The notes under the pieces: generated by a model
What the model saw: only the letters and a program-made list of their open reading frames with translations
Database searches by the model: none
What the model was told of the DNA's origin: nothing
Origin: Notospermus geniculatus
Lineage: Eukaryota > Nemertea > Pilidiophora > Heteronemertea > Lineidae
Reading direction: 5' to 3'
NCBI GenBank assembly: GCA_002633025.1
Contig: NMRB01000596.1
Location: 242,781 to 306,780, forward strand
DNA length: 64,000 nucleotides
In this document: positions 36,694-48,471 of the stretch, piece after piece
Position numbering within the stretch: position 1 is the stretch's first letter
How the letters are laid out: every line of letters begins with the position of its first letter
Made by a program: the position numbers and the translations under genes

Positions 36694-36864
36694 TTAGCAC
36701 CGTCAACAACTAGGGCGGTATTTTCAATCAGTCTACGTACATGTACATGACGTATGTATAAAATTGTTTTAAACATTTGTTTAAACATTGTACATATACA
36801 TAACAATACAGTTAGGCCTATCATAGTACCATGCCTCTCCTGAGGGCTGTATATAGTCATGGTA

Positions 36865-37127
36865 AAGTGCTTTTCAGAATGTCCAGTCATTTTTGCACTC
36901 ATTTCACCTTGCAATGGAACCTAACCACAAGCCACAAATTGACCAGTTACGTGTGCATGCCAATAAACGGCTGACCGACTTCTAATAGGACCTTGTTGAG
37001 GTGTATACTCCGATTCCAGATAATCATGCAATCAAGCACACTTAACTGGCCCATTTGTGGTTTGTGGTTAGGTTCCATTGCAAGGTAAAATGAGTGCAAA
37101 AATGACTGGACATTCTGAAAAGCACTT
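36865..37127. mobile_element. MITE with long inverted repeats, TA target (copy 2)
   Basis: Same element and site as 19975-20237, so it was inserted before the two blocks diverged. Confidence 0.8.
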
Positions 37128-38710
37128 TATAACGCGAGTGATTTTCAAAGAAACCGCATGGTTCACCATGCATGTAACACGTCTTTCTTTGTCAGAGTGG
37201 TGTTGGCGCACTAGCACCACGGGGCCACCGACTACTAACCGAAAAAGTCCTGGCTCACCCTTTGAACTCATGCTTATGTTGTACATTACGTTCTCTATAC
37301 GACTGTAGCATGGTAGAGGTGTTTTGCATTCTTATACCTATTAAATATCTTTTATCTCCAGTCAGCCGTGTCTTTCATGTGTCTTTGCTCTATCTTCTTC
37401 GACACTATTATCCATGATCGCGAGTTCGGCGTGGTTTTTTCGATACTGTGGCCTTTTCGAAACTAAAACTGGTAAGTACAAGCAGATATATCAGCCACCC
37501 ATTTAGTGGAAATCTAATTCCCGCGTACCGGTATAAAGACATTCGAATGCACTATCGCCATCTGCACGTTAAGTGGTATCTGCGTCAAGTGTAATACATG
37601 TACTCTTCTCAATAAATACCCAAAAAACGCCAATTTGCAAATCGTGGTTCGATAATTTAAGTGCAATGACATTTGCATTATCATCCAACAAGTACATGTA
37701 ACCTACATGTACGTACATCATCGTCAAAATTGTCAGTTGGTCTTCTCACGTTACAAAAACCGATGTTAGTGTAGGCCTAGCTAGAGGAAATGCATGAGAC
37801 TATGTTACATGCATTCTACATTTGAAGCCACATTGAGTAGACATCGAAAGTAAAGTTAGTGACAAGACAAATTTTCATGCATTTGTCAAACAAAGTTGTA
37901 CTGATTTACATGCATTTGTAACACACAGTCACTGATTATAATATTGGTCACGACGTTGAAAGTTTCATATGTAGCCCATATGTACAGAACCTCATTCATA
38001 ATGTTGACAAACATGGGTGGAATATACAACCATAACAACAACAACAACAACAATAACAACACTATGCAGCTTTAGTAACCTACATGTATACAAGCCCTCG
38101 GTATTTTAAAATGACCCGACAGTCTGACCACATGTGACGTTTATCCGAGTTTGATGTACAGTATCGTGATTGTTTTGAAACTTACTGAAGAAATCATTTC
38201 ACGCCAATGCTCCACCAATATCCTTCGAATTCATACAAATATAACGAGAATATCTGATGATGTCCTGTGGCCATGTTCAACAAGAATTATTGGAATGAAT
38301 CAAGTACAGTACATGTATGATGCGCTGGTTACCATTTCAATAAAGTGCACGTTGTACGCCCGGGGGCATTTACTGGAAACCAACGAGTTTATTTAACTCA
38401 GAAATCCAACTTAACTGTGGCAGTTTTATTACTATCGAGATTGTGCTGGTTCTTTTGATGATATTCCGTGCATTGCTCTCAGTACTTTAGAAAAAGAGCG
38501 ATGTTTTTGTTCCTTCTCTATAGTTTGCTTTGGCGACTTTCTAACGAACGAGATGTAAGCAGTCGGCAACATAACAGTTCTGATAGCTTTACCATGACTG
38601 TCAAGTTCGGTGGGCCCTAACGATCCAATGAAACCAGGCCTATTTCTCGAATACCACACACCCCATTTTGACACTTACTCCAGATATCACGACTACACAA
38701 TCGACTGTGG

Positions 38711-40702
38711 TTATAATTCGTCCTTAGCCCGACCTTTATCTTTCGGGTCAATTACTTTCTCATCTTCATCATCGTCTATATAATTCTCTTCCTTTCTTAT
38801 CTTCCTATCCTCTTCATTCATGATCGTATCCTCTGAAGGTTGGATTCGTCCGCGCGGAGCATTTGGTTTCCTTTTTGGCTTCCTTTCCTTCTTCTCGTCG
38901 TCATCATCATCGGCAGCCTTCTTCCCAGCCTTTTTCCGAATCTTTTCAGTCTTGTTCTCCTTTATATCATCACTATCATCATCAATAATGTTCTTTTTAT
39001 GTCGCTTCAAAATCTCTTTACCATCATCTGGTGCTTTCGCCGCGGTACCGTTTCTATCCTTTTTGCCCCCAGCGCCTGGCACCAATTTATCAGTACCTTC
39101 AGTTTCTTCTTCCTCCCCCTCGTCGTCTGTCTCCCACTCCGTCTCCGACACGTACTCTTGTCGATCGTCGTCGTAGTCATCTCCTCCATTCATTGTTCTG
39201 ATTCCATCGGCGTCCTCTCGCCCGGCCAGACCCTCCCCGTCAGGACCATCGACATCCTCGTCCTGAAATGTAGAGAGTGGGAACTTCAGATTTGAAGCTG
39301 GAAAAGTGAGTGGCAAGCTGTTTGCCTACATTCTGTGTAGAATGACAAGGGGATGTCGGTGAAAACCTGCAGAATGCCTTAGTTCGGTACCTAACGATCG
39401 AGGAAGTTTTCACGATCTGGCACCGACAGTTTGAAAATCTCAAAGTAGGATGTAGGAAGCATTTTACGTGCCGGTAGTGATTTTCCCTGCATGCTATGTG
39501 CTTAGCATCACATCCTTGCTATACTTAGCATCACATCCTTGCTCTACTTTAGCATCACATCCTTACTCTACTTACACATCCTTACTTTACTCCTTATATG
39601 ATCTTCCTCTCTGCATGAAAGAAATCAGAAGCAAACACTTACCGGCTCATACGACCTGTTTACGTTCACGCAAGCCTCTGTCCATTCTAAACAAATATCG
39701 TCCACAAATTTGGCTGTCGGTTGCTTGGGTTTTCCTGGTTTCTTGTACTGTTCGTAAAGCCTCTCTTCGAGGTCTTCATCGTATGTGCCTGAACGATATA
39801 AAAGAACTTATGACTGTGAAGTCCCACAATAATTTAGCTCTAGTCTGATACTATGGAAATGCCTCTCCCACTTTAATACGTCACTGATACAAACAGAAGG
39901 AACCAGAATTTTCCAACTTACTTGTGAAGTGTAGGCAGGCTTTGGTCATTTTTGGTGGGCTCCATTTATAGGACGTGAGAATCTGTGGGCTGCACACAGC
40001 CTCCATGGCCTCTACGATCCTTACCATCACGTTGTCTATTGCATTCTTTGACAAGTTCTTGTCCATTTCTGAAAAATGGAAACCCTGGCATGATGCAAGT
40101 ATAGGCTATAGCTGTGACCACTTCACTCACGACTAGTAATCAGGAATACATGTCCGTTTGGGATTTGTTGGAAACTTTTCGTGGTGTCAGAGATTGAAAG
40201 AAATCCGTCCTACTCACCTTTTATGGCGGCCTCGCATCCTTCGCAGTAGAGCTCTGAAAAAAGTCACAACAATCAAACATAATGCTTTGCCCTCCTCACG
40301 AGGCCGCAAAGCAGGCAAATGTACTTTTCCTGAAGTTCCTGACTTTTGACCACAGACCACAAACTCAGCATCGCCACCTTCATGTCAATTCATGGGAACG
40401 TCCTTGCCCCTATCCCATTTAGGACAGCCAAATTATTTGTCCAAACAGCCCCACACTTTGAGTGATTCCTATATGAACCCATGCACAGTAAAAGCAGGTG
40501 AATTCAGCCTGACATGCATCAAATAGCCTAGGCCTACCTTTTCTTTGACAAATTCCCTTTAAAATGATTAAAAATGTGTCGAGGTATATGAACGTGACTT
40601 ACCTTTGGACATTCCAAGAGGAAGCTTAACATCCTCTCCAAAACAAATAAGATAAACCAGGAAAAGAAGAAAGACAAGTATAACGCCTTTCATAGGCGCC
40701 AT
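38711..40702 (-). CDS. CNPY: Canopy-family ER protein with KDEL tail (5 exons, 326 aa)
   Basis: Exons (5'->3'): 40702-40603, 40253-40218, 40068-39922, 39788-39643, 39262-38711; all GT-AG and in phase. The protein starts MAPMKGVILVFLLFLVYLIC, a clear signal peptide, then ELYCEGCEAA, the CxxC start of the saposin-like canopy domain. The later paired cysteines (EAVCSP, KACLHF, DICLEWTEAC) complete the six-cysteine set by residue about 135. Residues 144-326 are an acidic, then lysine-rich, disordered tail that ends in KDEL, the ER-retrieval signal. Canopy proteins act in the ER lumen as co-chaperones of receptors (CNPY3/4 for Toll-like receptors, CNPY2 for LDL receptor regulation). The charged tail makes CNPY3/4 the closest comparison, but orthology is not resolved. 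It is single copy, between the two duplicated regions. Confidence 0.88.
39503..39596. repeat. Short tandem repeat (about 23 bp) in a canopy intron
   Basis: Three to four copies of TAGCATCACATCCTTGCTCT-like units, decaying to the right, in intron 4. Confidence 0.8.
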
Positions 40703-40991
40703 TTTGGAGACTAATCCACGTTATCATCTGTAAGTAAGTGTATTGATCACTGGTTACATGTATGTTGCAGACACGTGGAGTTTGCTTCGTTACCAGGCAA
40801 CCAAATAACAAAACCCTCCCGTAATGTCGAATTGAAAAAGTTACGAGATGTTATTCAATACGGTTGTCAATTGCCAATAGGCATATTATTTGCCTACTTT
40901 GTTTTTAACGGTTGTTCTATCGGTTGTCTGGACTCCTCTGCTGCAGTTAGGTAGAGGGGAGACATGTGGTTTCCGCACTATTGAATTTTTT

Positions 40992-41827
40992 CGCGTTGTG
41001 TAAACCAAGTAGGCCTATTGTAAATATTCGTCGAAGCTGCGTTTGCTGCTCGACCAAAAGATGTCGGTGAACCTTCGATTTTCGTAATCACACGACGCTT
41101 TTCCACGGCGTAAAGCCTATAGTTTATACTTCAACGCACGACCATCGCCGGCGACCGACGCGCGTTTTTGCGTTCGACGCCGACCCCGTCGTACGATTTG
41201 GTCGGCGTCCGATCGCGAGGCCGTTATTACTGGAGTCGTTTCATAACGGGTCGCCGTCGCTAAATTACGTTGGACTATGAATCAATTTCGCGAAGTCGGC
41301 GTCCAGAGTTGATCGGGCGTCGGACGCCGATGGTCTTGCGTCGAAGTATAAACTAGGCTTAAAACAGTAACGACCATCCTGAGGTAATCAGTGGTTCTTA
41401 TGCTGGCTCCCTCCGTCACTGTGTGGTGACGAAGAAAGTGTCCCCAAAAACCTATGATATTCTCAGGATGGTGACGAGTAGTATGGTACTTGATGAGAAA
41501 AAGCATGTTTCACAAATCGTTTTATTCACCTTTCAAAAATCAAATACATTCTGGCCTGGAGAAGCCGTTTCCCCCTACTGGACATTTTCGGCCTATTAAT
41601 AAGGGAGATTCTATATCTTCGCCTTCGGGGTGGGCGGTAGTCCTGCAGGCCTACGCGAAGTCGTTGAGACAACCACCACATATAAAAAATGGCCCTTATT
41701 ATAGGCCTACGTCACATGTACGTCACGTGTATTCAACAACTTGTGTAATTAATTTATATCACAGAATATGTTAGGTCACATTTTTGTGTCCGCCATTCCA
41801 GACGACGTAGAATGTCCTTCCGGTCGC
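40992..41827. repeat. Direct duplication, copy 1
   Basis: It matches 42183-42774 except for the MITE at 41114-41359. The shared end is CTTCCGGTCGC. No gene is visible in either copy. Confidence 0.85.
41114..41359. mobile_element. MITE, family AGCCTAGTTTATACTTC, target TAA
   Basis: Inverted arms AGCCTATAGTTTATACTTC / GAAGTATAAACTAGGCT are flanked by TAA (41111-41113, 41360-41362). The neighbouring duplicate at about 42302 reads GGCGTAAAACAG without the insert, giving an exact empty site. The 3-bp target suggests PIF/Harbinger. Confidence 0.85.
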
Positions 41828-42182
41828 AGCAGCTTATAAAGAGAGATTTTCGGACACCGGATTTTTTTTAAAAATCAGATGTTGATTTTTTTTCAGAAAC
41901 TTTTGTCCTTGATTCACACATATATGAAGTTCGCCTGATATGAGTTAATCAGACGAACTTCATAGTGACACAAATTTTTTTTAAAAAATTGTGATNTTAA
42001 TGGGGACATAAAATACGAATTTATATGGACATTAAATAAGTAGTTCGATTTTATATCCACATTAAAAACTCAGCTGCAATTGGTTGATTTAGTGTGCGTA
42101 TAAATTCTTGATTTAATGTGGATATAAAATCGGAATTAATGTGGACATTAAATATGAATTGCGTCCACTCCGGCCTGCGATA
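41828..42182. repeat. Spacer with fold-back DNA, single N at 41996
   Basis: 41828-41950 is the reverse complement of about 49990-50108 (TTATAAAGAGAGATTTTCGG and on), including the hairpin GAAGTTCGCCTGATATGAG. 42001-42170 repeats TTAATGTGGA/TCCACATTAA in both orientations. The N at 41996 marks a join. Confidence 0.65.
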
Positions 42183-42774
42183 CGCGTTGTGTAAACCAAG
42201 TAGGCCTATTGTGAATATTCGTCGAAGCTGCGTTTGCTGCTCGACCAAAAGATGTCGGTGAACGCTTCGATTTTCGTAATCACACGACGGTTTTCCACGG
42301 CGTAAAACAGTAACGAGCATCCTGAGGTAATCAGTGGTTCTTATGCTGGCTCCCTCCGTCACTGTGTGCATGGTGACGAAGAAAGTGTCCCCCAAAAACC
42401 TATGATATTCTCAGGATGGTGACGAGTAGTATGGTACTTGATGAGAAAAAGGATGTTTCACAAATCGTTTTATTCACCTTTCAAAAATCAAATACATTCT
42501 GGCCTGGAGAAGCCGTCTCCCCTTACTGGACATTTTCGGCCTATTAATAAGGGAGATTCTATATCTTCGCCTTCGGGGTGGGCGGTAGTCCTGCAGGCCT
42601 ACGCGAAGTCGTTGAGACAACCACCACATATAAAAATGGCCCTTATTATAGGCCTACGTCACATGTACGTCACGTGTATTCAACAACTTGTGTAATTAAT
42701 TTATATCACAGAATATGTTAGGTCACATTTTTGTGTCCGCCATTCCAGACGACGTAGAATGTCCTTCCGGTCGC
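42183..42774. repeat. Direct duplication, copy 2
   Basis: Near-identical to 40992-41827 without the MITE. It runs directly into the three-finger gene block at 42771. Confidence 0.85.
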
Positions 42775-42803
42775 CGCTGAATCGAACGTACAAATAATTC
42801 GTA

Positions 42804-45800
42804 TCATCGGTTAATGAAAACAGTCAGTAAAAGTAATAGAACCATGCAGGTCAAACACGGTGAAATTGTCACCGCATGACTGTCCTTGTTACACGCATGG
42901 CCTCTACAGCACGATGTGCATTTCAAATACGTCAGTCCGTATCCTTGGAACTTGCATCCGTAATAACACTTGTCGGTGCAGCTTCGCTCTATACTGATTT
43001 TGACTCCGTGTAGCTCCACACGTTCCACCTAGATGAAAAGAATGGAGGTTTTATTTATCGCTGAGAAACCTAGGCCCTGTTTGAAAGCGTCTTCAATGCA
43101 CACATTACGCCTGTCAGTTTTGGAATGTCTGATGAATGCAAGGTGGCATGCGTTACATATGACAAAGGACCCGAGACAAGCCGAGGTCATACGATTACAT
43201 CCCTCTAAATCAAAGTTGCAACAATCTCCCTCGTATCGTACTTCGTCATATCTTAATCGACAGCATGATGATGGCAACATTTTTAATGGCAGCATCATGA
43301 TGGCTGCCCTAAAGGATTTTCTAGATGCAGACAGATGTAATGAATGGAAGACCTGCGCGTAATAAAGAATCTGGCCTGGCAATAACGCAGAATATGGCTG
43401 GTTACCAAACAACTCGATGGCATGTGTAAGCAGAATCGCCAAATTGATTGGCGAATACCCTGATATGTAATTGATAGTCTCCCGGGCTAACCCAGGGATA
43501 TACTTTGGATCGAACATCCATGTCAGATATGGCTGACAATTGTTTGCGGCTAATTGGTAGCCATGTACCTTACAATATTCGTCCTTCCGGCCGCAGGATA
43601 TGATGTCAATCTTTGGAAGGTTCGACTGACAGCTGTGTGTCTTGGGGTCGTATGGTTTATTTTTGTAGCTTTCCTTGCACGTGTAGCACGATAGGTTCGT
43701 TCCAGTGAGTTGTTCGTAGAACACTCCGCCGAATGCTGGAATGAAATTTCACAGTTCTTTTAAGGATTTGGCAAAAAGATTTGAATGAAACTCGTCTTCC
43801 CCAATGATCGGCTTTAGTTTGAATTACCAAACGACGACTGTTACTCGCAAATTCAAGTCTGAAATTGCGTTAACAGAGGCATGGACTATCGAGCTCAACA
43901 AAGAACTTGAATTATTTAGATGCATGACATTAGAATCGTTTTGAGCAGTGCATGATGACATGAATCGTAAGGTACAGAGCTTTTTGTTGGTAATTATCTG
44001 GCAAATGTAGCGACTCTCACAGAATTTGATGAAGTTACTTCTTTGACGAACCATCATAGGTTTAGGGAGACTTTGATTGATATGTCGATGAGACATCCGC
44101 TCATCAGTCACTACTGCAACGCTATGAGTAGGAGAGTCAGATAGCCTACGCCATGAGACTCTGCCTTTGATTCGTAATGAAGAAATCGAGATACCAGCGT
44201 CTTTTAATGTATGTAGGGGCCTACATGTAAATGTAACTTCACGCCAGAATCACAAAAACCACCGTTCCAGAGCGCCCCCTCTGTCCCTTACAGGAATCTA
44301 AGTCCCCCTGGAATCTAGGCCCAGTTGTAAAGTTCAACGGAAGATTCGGAAATATGGCTGTAATCAAAGAAACCGTAACCATTCGAATACAGCCTTAAAG
44401 TAGCAGACTATTGTTACTCGGACTTGCTTTCCAAGTGCCATTCCTTTCATACCGATCCTATTCTTCGAGAAGGGATGAAGTGTATTGGTAATTGGATACA
44501 CGATAGAAGGAAGGGATCGTTTTCCATTGGGAAAGCGATTCGTAAAATCCTTTTAGATTTGTCCCGTGATGTCAATATTATTGTAGGAGATGCCTTTTGT
44601 TGCTCTTGTGGCTCAATACTTTTGAATGCCGTATATGTCGACGCCTGTAGGATCGTGGAGTTCGCTTCCTTTTAGCAACATTGTGTCTGTCTTCCGCAGA
44701 TTCCACCCATGAATGGTGTACAATACCTTCTGTTTATTGTTCACAAATCCCTCGTAGCTTTCGGCATGATGACAAATGTACAAAATCCAGTCTGGTTCGG
44801 CAGAATAGAAGACTCGACAAAGACTAGAGTTCACCGATCTTTCCGCAAGGTGTTAAGAAATGTCGCCAATTTTTGTACGGATACAGCGCGGTGAATAAGA
44901 AAGTCTCCGTCGACAGCCTAACTGCATAAGCCAGTCTAGCTAGGTTGGAATCTGAGTCTAGAGTGGTAGCGATTGGGTATCTTTATACGGCGTAAGGCCT
45001 ATATTTCTGCATTTATTAGTTCGTTAATTTTCGCCCGAGATATCATTCCCATCACCTTCTAACCCCAAGGCTATAATCCTCATGTTCTTGGATTCCGTAA
45101 TTAACCTGGAGTGCTGGTAAATCGGTGAATCCTGTGACCACTGATCAGGGATCTAAGGAGGGGTATTAGGGGCCGGGTGATTGGTCAATCAGTAAGCGAC
45201 AACGAGTAGCCATACTGAGACTGATGGACGGCCTGTCAGCAGCAGACTTGCCTGTCACGCACATCCCTTTGATAATGATGGATCAACCAAAATTCCTCCA
45301 CGGGTACATGTAAATCTGCCCACTCAGCCTTACCGATGGGATCTTTACACGACTGCAGTGCACGATGTATTCGTATCTATGCAGCCAATCCACTCTTTCA
45401 GACTCCCGGACAGTTGTGGTGTCATCCATCACTTTTAACTGCCCTTACGAAAATGCGACACGTGTAAATGACTTTACCACGTGGTAATGGGCGAATTTTA
45501 CACAAAAAACGTGTAACAGAACACAAAAAAATGGGTAAAATTCGCCCATTACCACGTGGTAATATCATTTACATGTGTCACATTTTCGTAAGGGTGATAT
45601 TGGTACCTACATGTAATTTCGTGTAAATGTGGTCTTCCTGATTGCTTATGGTTCTACCTTGGAGGAGTATTCCTCCAAGGTTCTACACATTAGGGGTGTT
45701 TCATCGGGAAGGCCGTGGCAATCGATAACAGAACAAAACGATTAATCGGGAATGAAATTTGCCGTTCATTTGGATCACCCTGTAGATGAAATTAATCTCT

Positions 45801-48471
45801 ATTCTTGCTGCAAAGCACTTTAATGACCGAGTACAAAATTAATAAGAACTCACCAGGGGCTTTTTATCAAAATAGCCAGTAATGCATTTCTCGGCTACGC
45901 AAACAAACCGCCAGCGATTATTTCTGATATTGTCATAATTTCATATTTCTACATTAAGCAGAGACTGAGTCCATTAAGAGTTCGCTGAGGTTAATGCAAA
46001 TAACTTTGCCTGCAAGCTTTGTAATTATTTTTCATTAAAATCGATGAGGTCGAGATGTACTGAGCTGGAATAGGCGATAAGGTGAGGCAAAATATGAGTT
46101 TCCGAAGATTCCCACATATTGGCGTTGGGGGGGGGGGGCTACAGACATAAGACTGGATGCTAGGCCTACGTGTACATTAAGATGACGTAAATGTACAAGC
46201 CTAACAGCAATAAAGGTTCGCTGGTGTAAAAGGCCGAGGGGCATAGTGAATATCAGTCAGCGCCACCATCATCGATGGCCAGAGGAACCAGGCTTTGCAA
46301 ACATTACGGTGTGCAACCTATTGTCAACTTCTGGTACTAACAAATCAGATAAAATCGAATTAAATCTCGCCTTTCACAACTTTTTGTTTGTTTTTGAGCG
46401 TAAAATCATAAATATATTTCAGTTACAAGAATATTTATCAAGATAACTATAAAAATAGGTAACATTTATGTTTTGGTATACACAATGCTGCCACCTGTCC
46501 GAGGAAAAAATAACTATTATAATCAACCATGTAAATAAACAAACCGTAATGTTTACAATTCGAACTAGAGCACCTTTAAAGTTCACCCAGTTGACCTAGT
46601 TCATCCATACACGATCGATGTACACCGCATACATGGTAAGGCGCCAGAGTTCGCCAGTGTAGACATCGATTAGGACTGCTAGAGAAAGACTGTTCGAATC
46701 TACGTATTTGAATGATCTTAGTTACCAATTAGGCATAGAAACTGTTGCTACACAGAAAAGAATGAGTTGAAGTATGGTACCTCACCTGATGAAGGAGTAG
46801 TAATGGTATCACAGCGCGTCAAACTTCTCACGTGATGAAAAGGATCGATGGCGGCCACTGAAGCATGGTGTGCCGCTGAGATCATGTGATTTGGTATGAC
46901 CAATCAGAAGGCGTCCTTAAAGTAACCTCGAAAATTTCTCAAAAAAATCGTACAAAAAAACCCGAAGCCTGTGAGATAATTCAATTTCTTTCTTTGACCC
47001 CAAATGATTTGAATATGCATCAAAATCAATCGATTACGTGAGAGGAAAAGGGCGAAATATCGGGGACAAAATTGAACATGCTAAAAAACTGTGATGATTT
47101 TTGGTGGTGAGAATGCCTGACGGCCAACTCATCAATAAATAATCAGAACTATGTCATTTTACGACTGAACATGATTATAAAGAGTCTGGAATGTAGGCGA
47201 GACGAATTCATCTAAAACTGATCAAATTTGGATGATTATCTATAGCATATTTGTGTTACACGTCAAGGCACAGCAACAAATCACAACTCTCATCTTTAGT
47301 TACGTTGCCAGATGTCTAATTAACCACACCGCTGAATACGAATGCAATTAACTCTGCTTGGTTCATGCAATTTCCGAGAGCAAATCAATCTGGAGGAAAG
47401 TAAATCCAGTGACAGGTCCTGATATACCGAGTCAGCAGACGGAAGAAAGTAATTTTGCGCCATCTCTGTAAGTCTTCTTTTAGGAGACTGAGGCGTGATG
47501 GATAAGATGAGACACTGACAAGATGGCCGCTCTGGTGAATGTCGCAAATTACCCTCGTGTCACGCGGTCCATTATTAGAAGAAAAAACAAATTGCAAATA
47601 ATTGTTCTTGTCATTTATAGTCTCTTTGTTTTAACCCCTCTTTACATCTACAAGATGACCGTTTTTTTTTTCCTACTTTTTTGCATAGTTAAACATGACC
47701 GTGTCAATGAGTCATATGAATAAAGACTAGCAATGCTTTTACTTGTACAGCATTGCCTCGTGCATTTATATTGCAAAATTCAAGTAAAAGCATTTATTGG
47801 TCTTTATTCGCATGACCCCATGTATGTTTAACGCGATGTACGGTAGAGCACAAAGAGTCTCGCACTGAGAACTGCTGACCCAGTATGAGTAAAGTGAATT
47901 CGGAAACAAATAATTTTCTGTCTCCAACTGCAAGTACATGTACATGTATCTTCAAATGAGGTGACGAATATGCAGTCACGTTAACCATAATTCTTGATTT
48001 TAATTTGATTACAGTTAGACGGAAAATGGCTCATAATTCCATTAGTAAGCTTCAGAGAGTAAGAGGTGAGAGTTGTCCTCAGGATATCCTCGGATATCAC
48101 CATTACGTGTTCCGAAACATCCCTTCAGGCGATTCCAGCAACCGTGGTCAGAAAGGCATTTCAACGATGCCCAATAAACCCAAAATGGGTGTATCAATTT
48201 GAAAAAGATGAGAAAAAGAGCAATGATACATATTTAAGGCAGAATGTTACGTTTCGCATATCGTCAAAATCAGATTGGAACACGACGAGTTTGTTTGTGT
48301 GATAGCATCCTAGAATCGGTAAAAGTACATTGGTTAATGGTAAATCGTTTCCAGTCTAGTCTGGCAATCCCAAAATCATCCCCTTAGCTATCATGGAATA
48401 AACAACCTACCTCTGTCAATAAGAAGATTTAACAGTGTTATCCATGTCATAAACGACTTGGTCGCATCCAT
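42804..48471 (-). CDS. Three-finger (Ly6/uPAR-like) GPI-type protein, copy 1 (3 exons, 150 aa)
   Basis: Exons: 48471-48411, 43735-43569, 43028-42804; introns of 4.7 kb and 540 bp; GT-AG, in phase. Exon 1 gives MDATKSFMTWITLLNLLIDR, a signal peptide. Exon 2 gives LSCYTCKES, THSCQS, IISCGRKDEYCK. Exon 3 gives ERSCTDKCYYGC and KCTSCCRGHACN, the CC-x4-CN end of a three-finger domain. Twelve cysteines are seen in all (37 to 122, counted from Met1). Then comes a hydrophobic tail (CLTCMVLLLLLTVFINR) with almost no charge after it, typical of a GPI-attachment signal. The donor after DEYCK (GTACAT) is chosen because the cysteine pattern then completes; reading on gives unrelated sequence. Extracellular surface protein; ligand unknown. 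Confidence 0.85.
45442..45594. mobile_element. Hairpin MITE with CACGTG palindromes (copy 1 only)
   Basis: Ends CCCTTACGAAAATG / CATTTTCGTAAGGG are perfect inverted copies, flanked by TG. Each arm contains the 14-bp palindrome TTACCACGTGGTAA. Copy 2 (about 53502) has the empty site. Confidence 0.8.
46299..46554. mobile_element. MITE-like insert (copy 1 only)
   Basis: AAACATTACGGT at the left is inverted at the right (ACCGTAATGTTT). Copy 2 (about 54845) lacks this stretch. No open frame and no clear target duplication. Confidence 0.6.
47688..47832. mobile_element. Fold-back element in three-finger intron 1 (copy 1)
   Basis: GTTAAACAT…ATGTTTAAC ends with imperfect arms CATATGAATAAAGAC and AAGTAAAAGCATTT. 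Shared with copy 2 at 55939-56094. Confidence 0.65.

Larger units (their letters stand above)
22321..38565. repeat. Large duplicated block, copy 2 (endonuclease + villin)
   Basis: Same order and orientation as 4990-21578. Insertions found only in this copy: the 1.08-kb element at 24714-25792 (in copy 1 only a 90-bp relic), 34156-34430, 35806-35941 and 36223-36693. A 442-base gap interrupts it just before villin exon 1. Confidence 0.9.

Noticed and set aside
43029-43568. Extension of three-finger exon 2 to a 231-codon frame
   Set aside because: Splicing after DEYCK gives a complete three-finger domain. The extension has no domain, and in copy 2 it is broken by MITE insertions.
44424-44894. 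Overlapping frames on both strands in three-finger intron 1
   Set aside because: Frames differ between the two copies through indels, and no family is recognisable.
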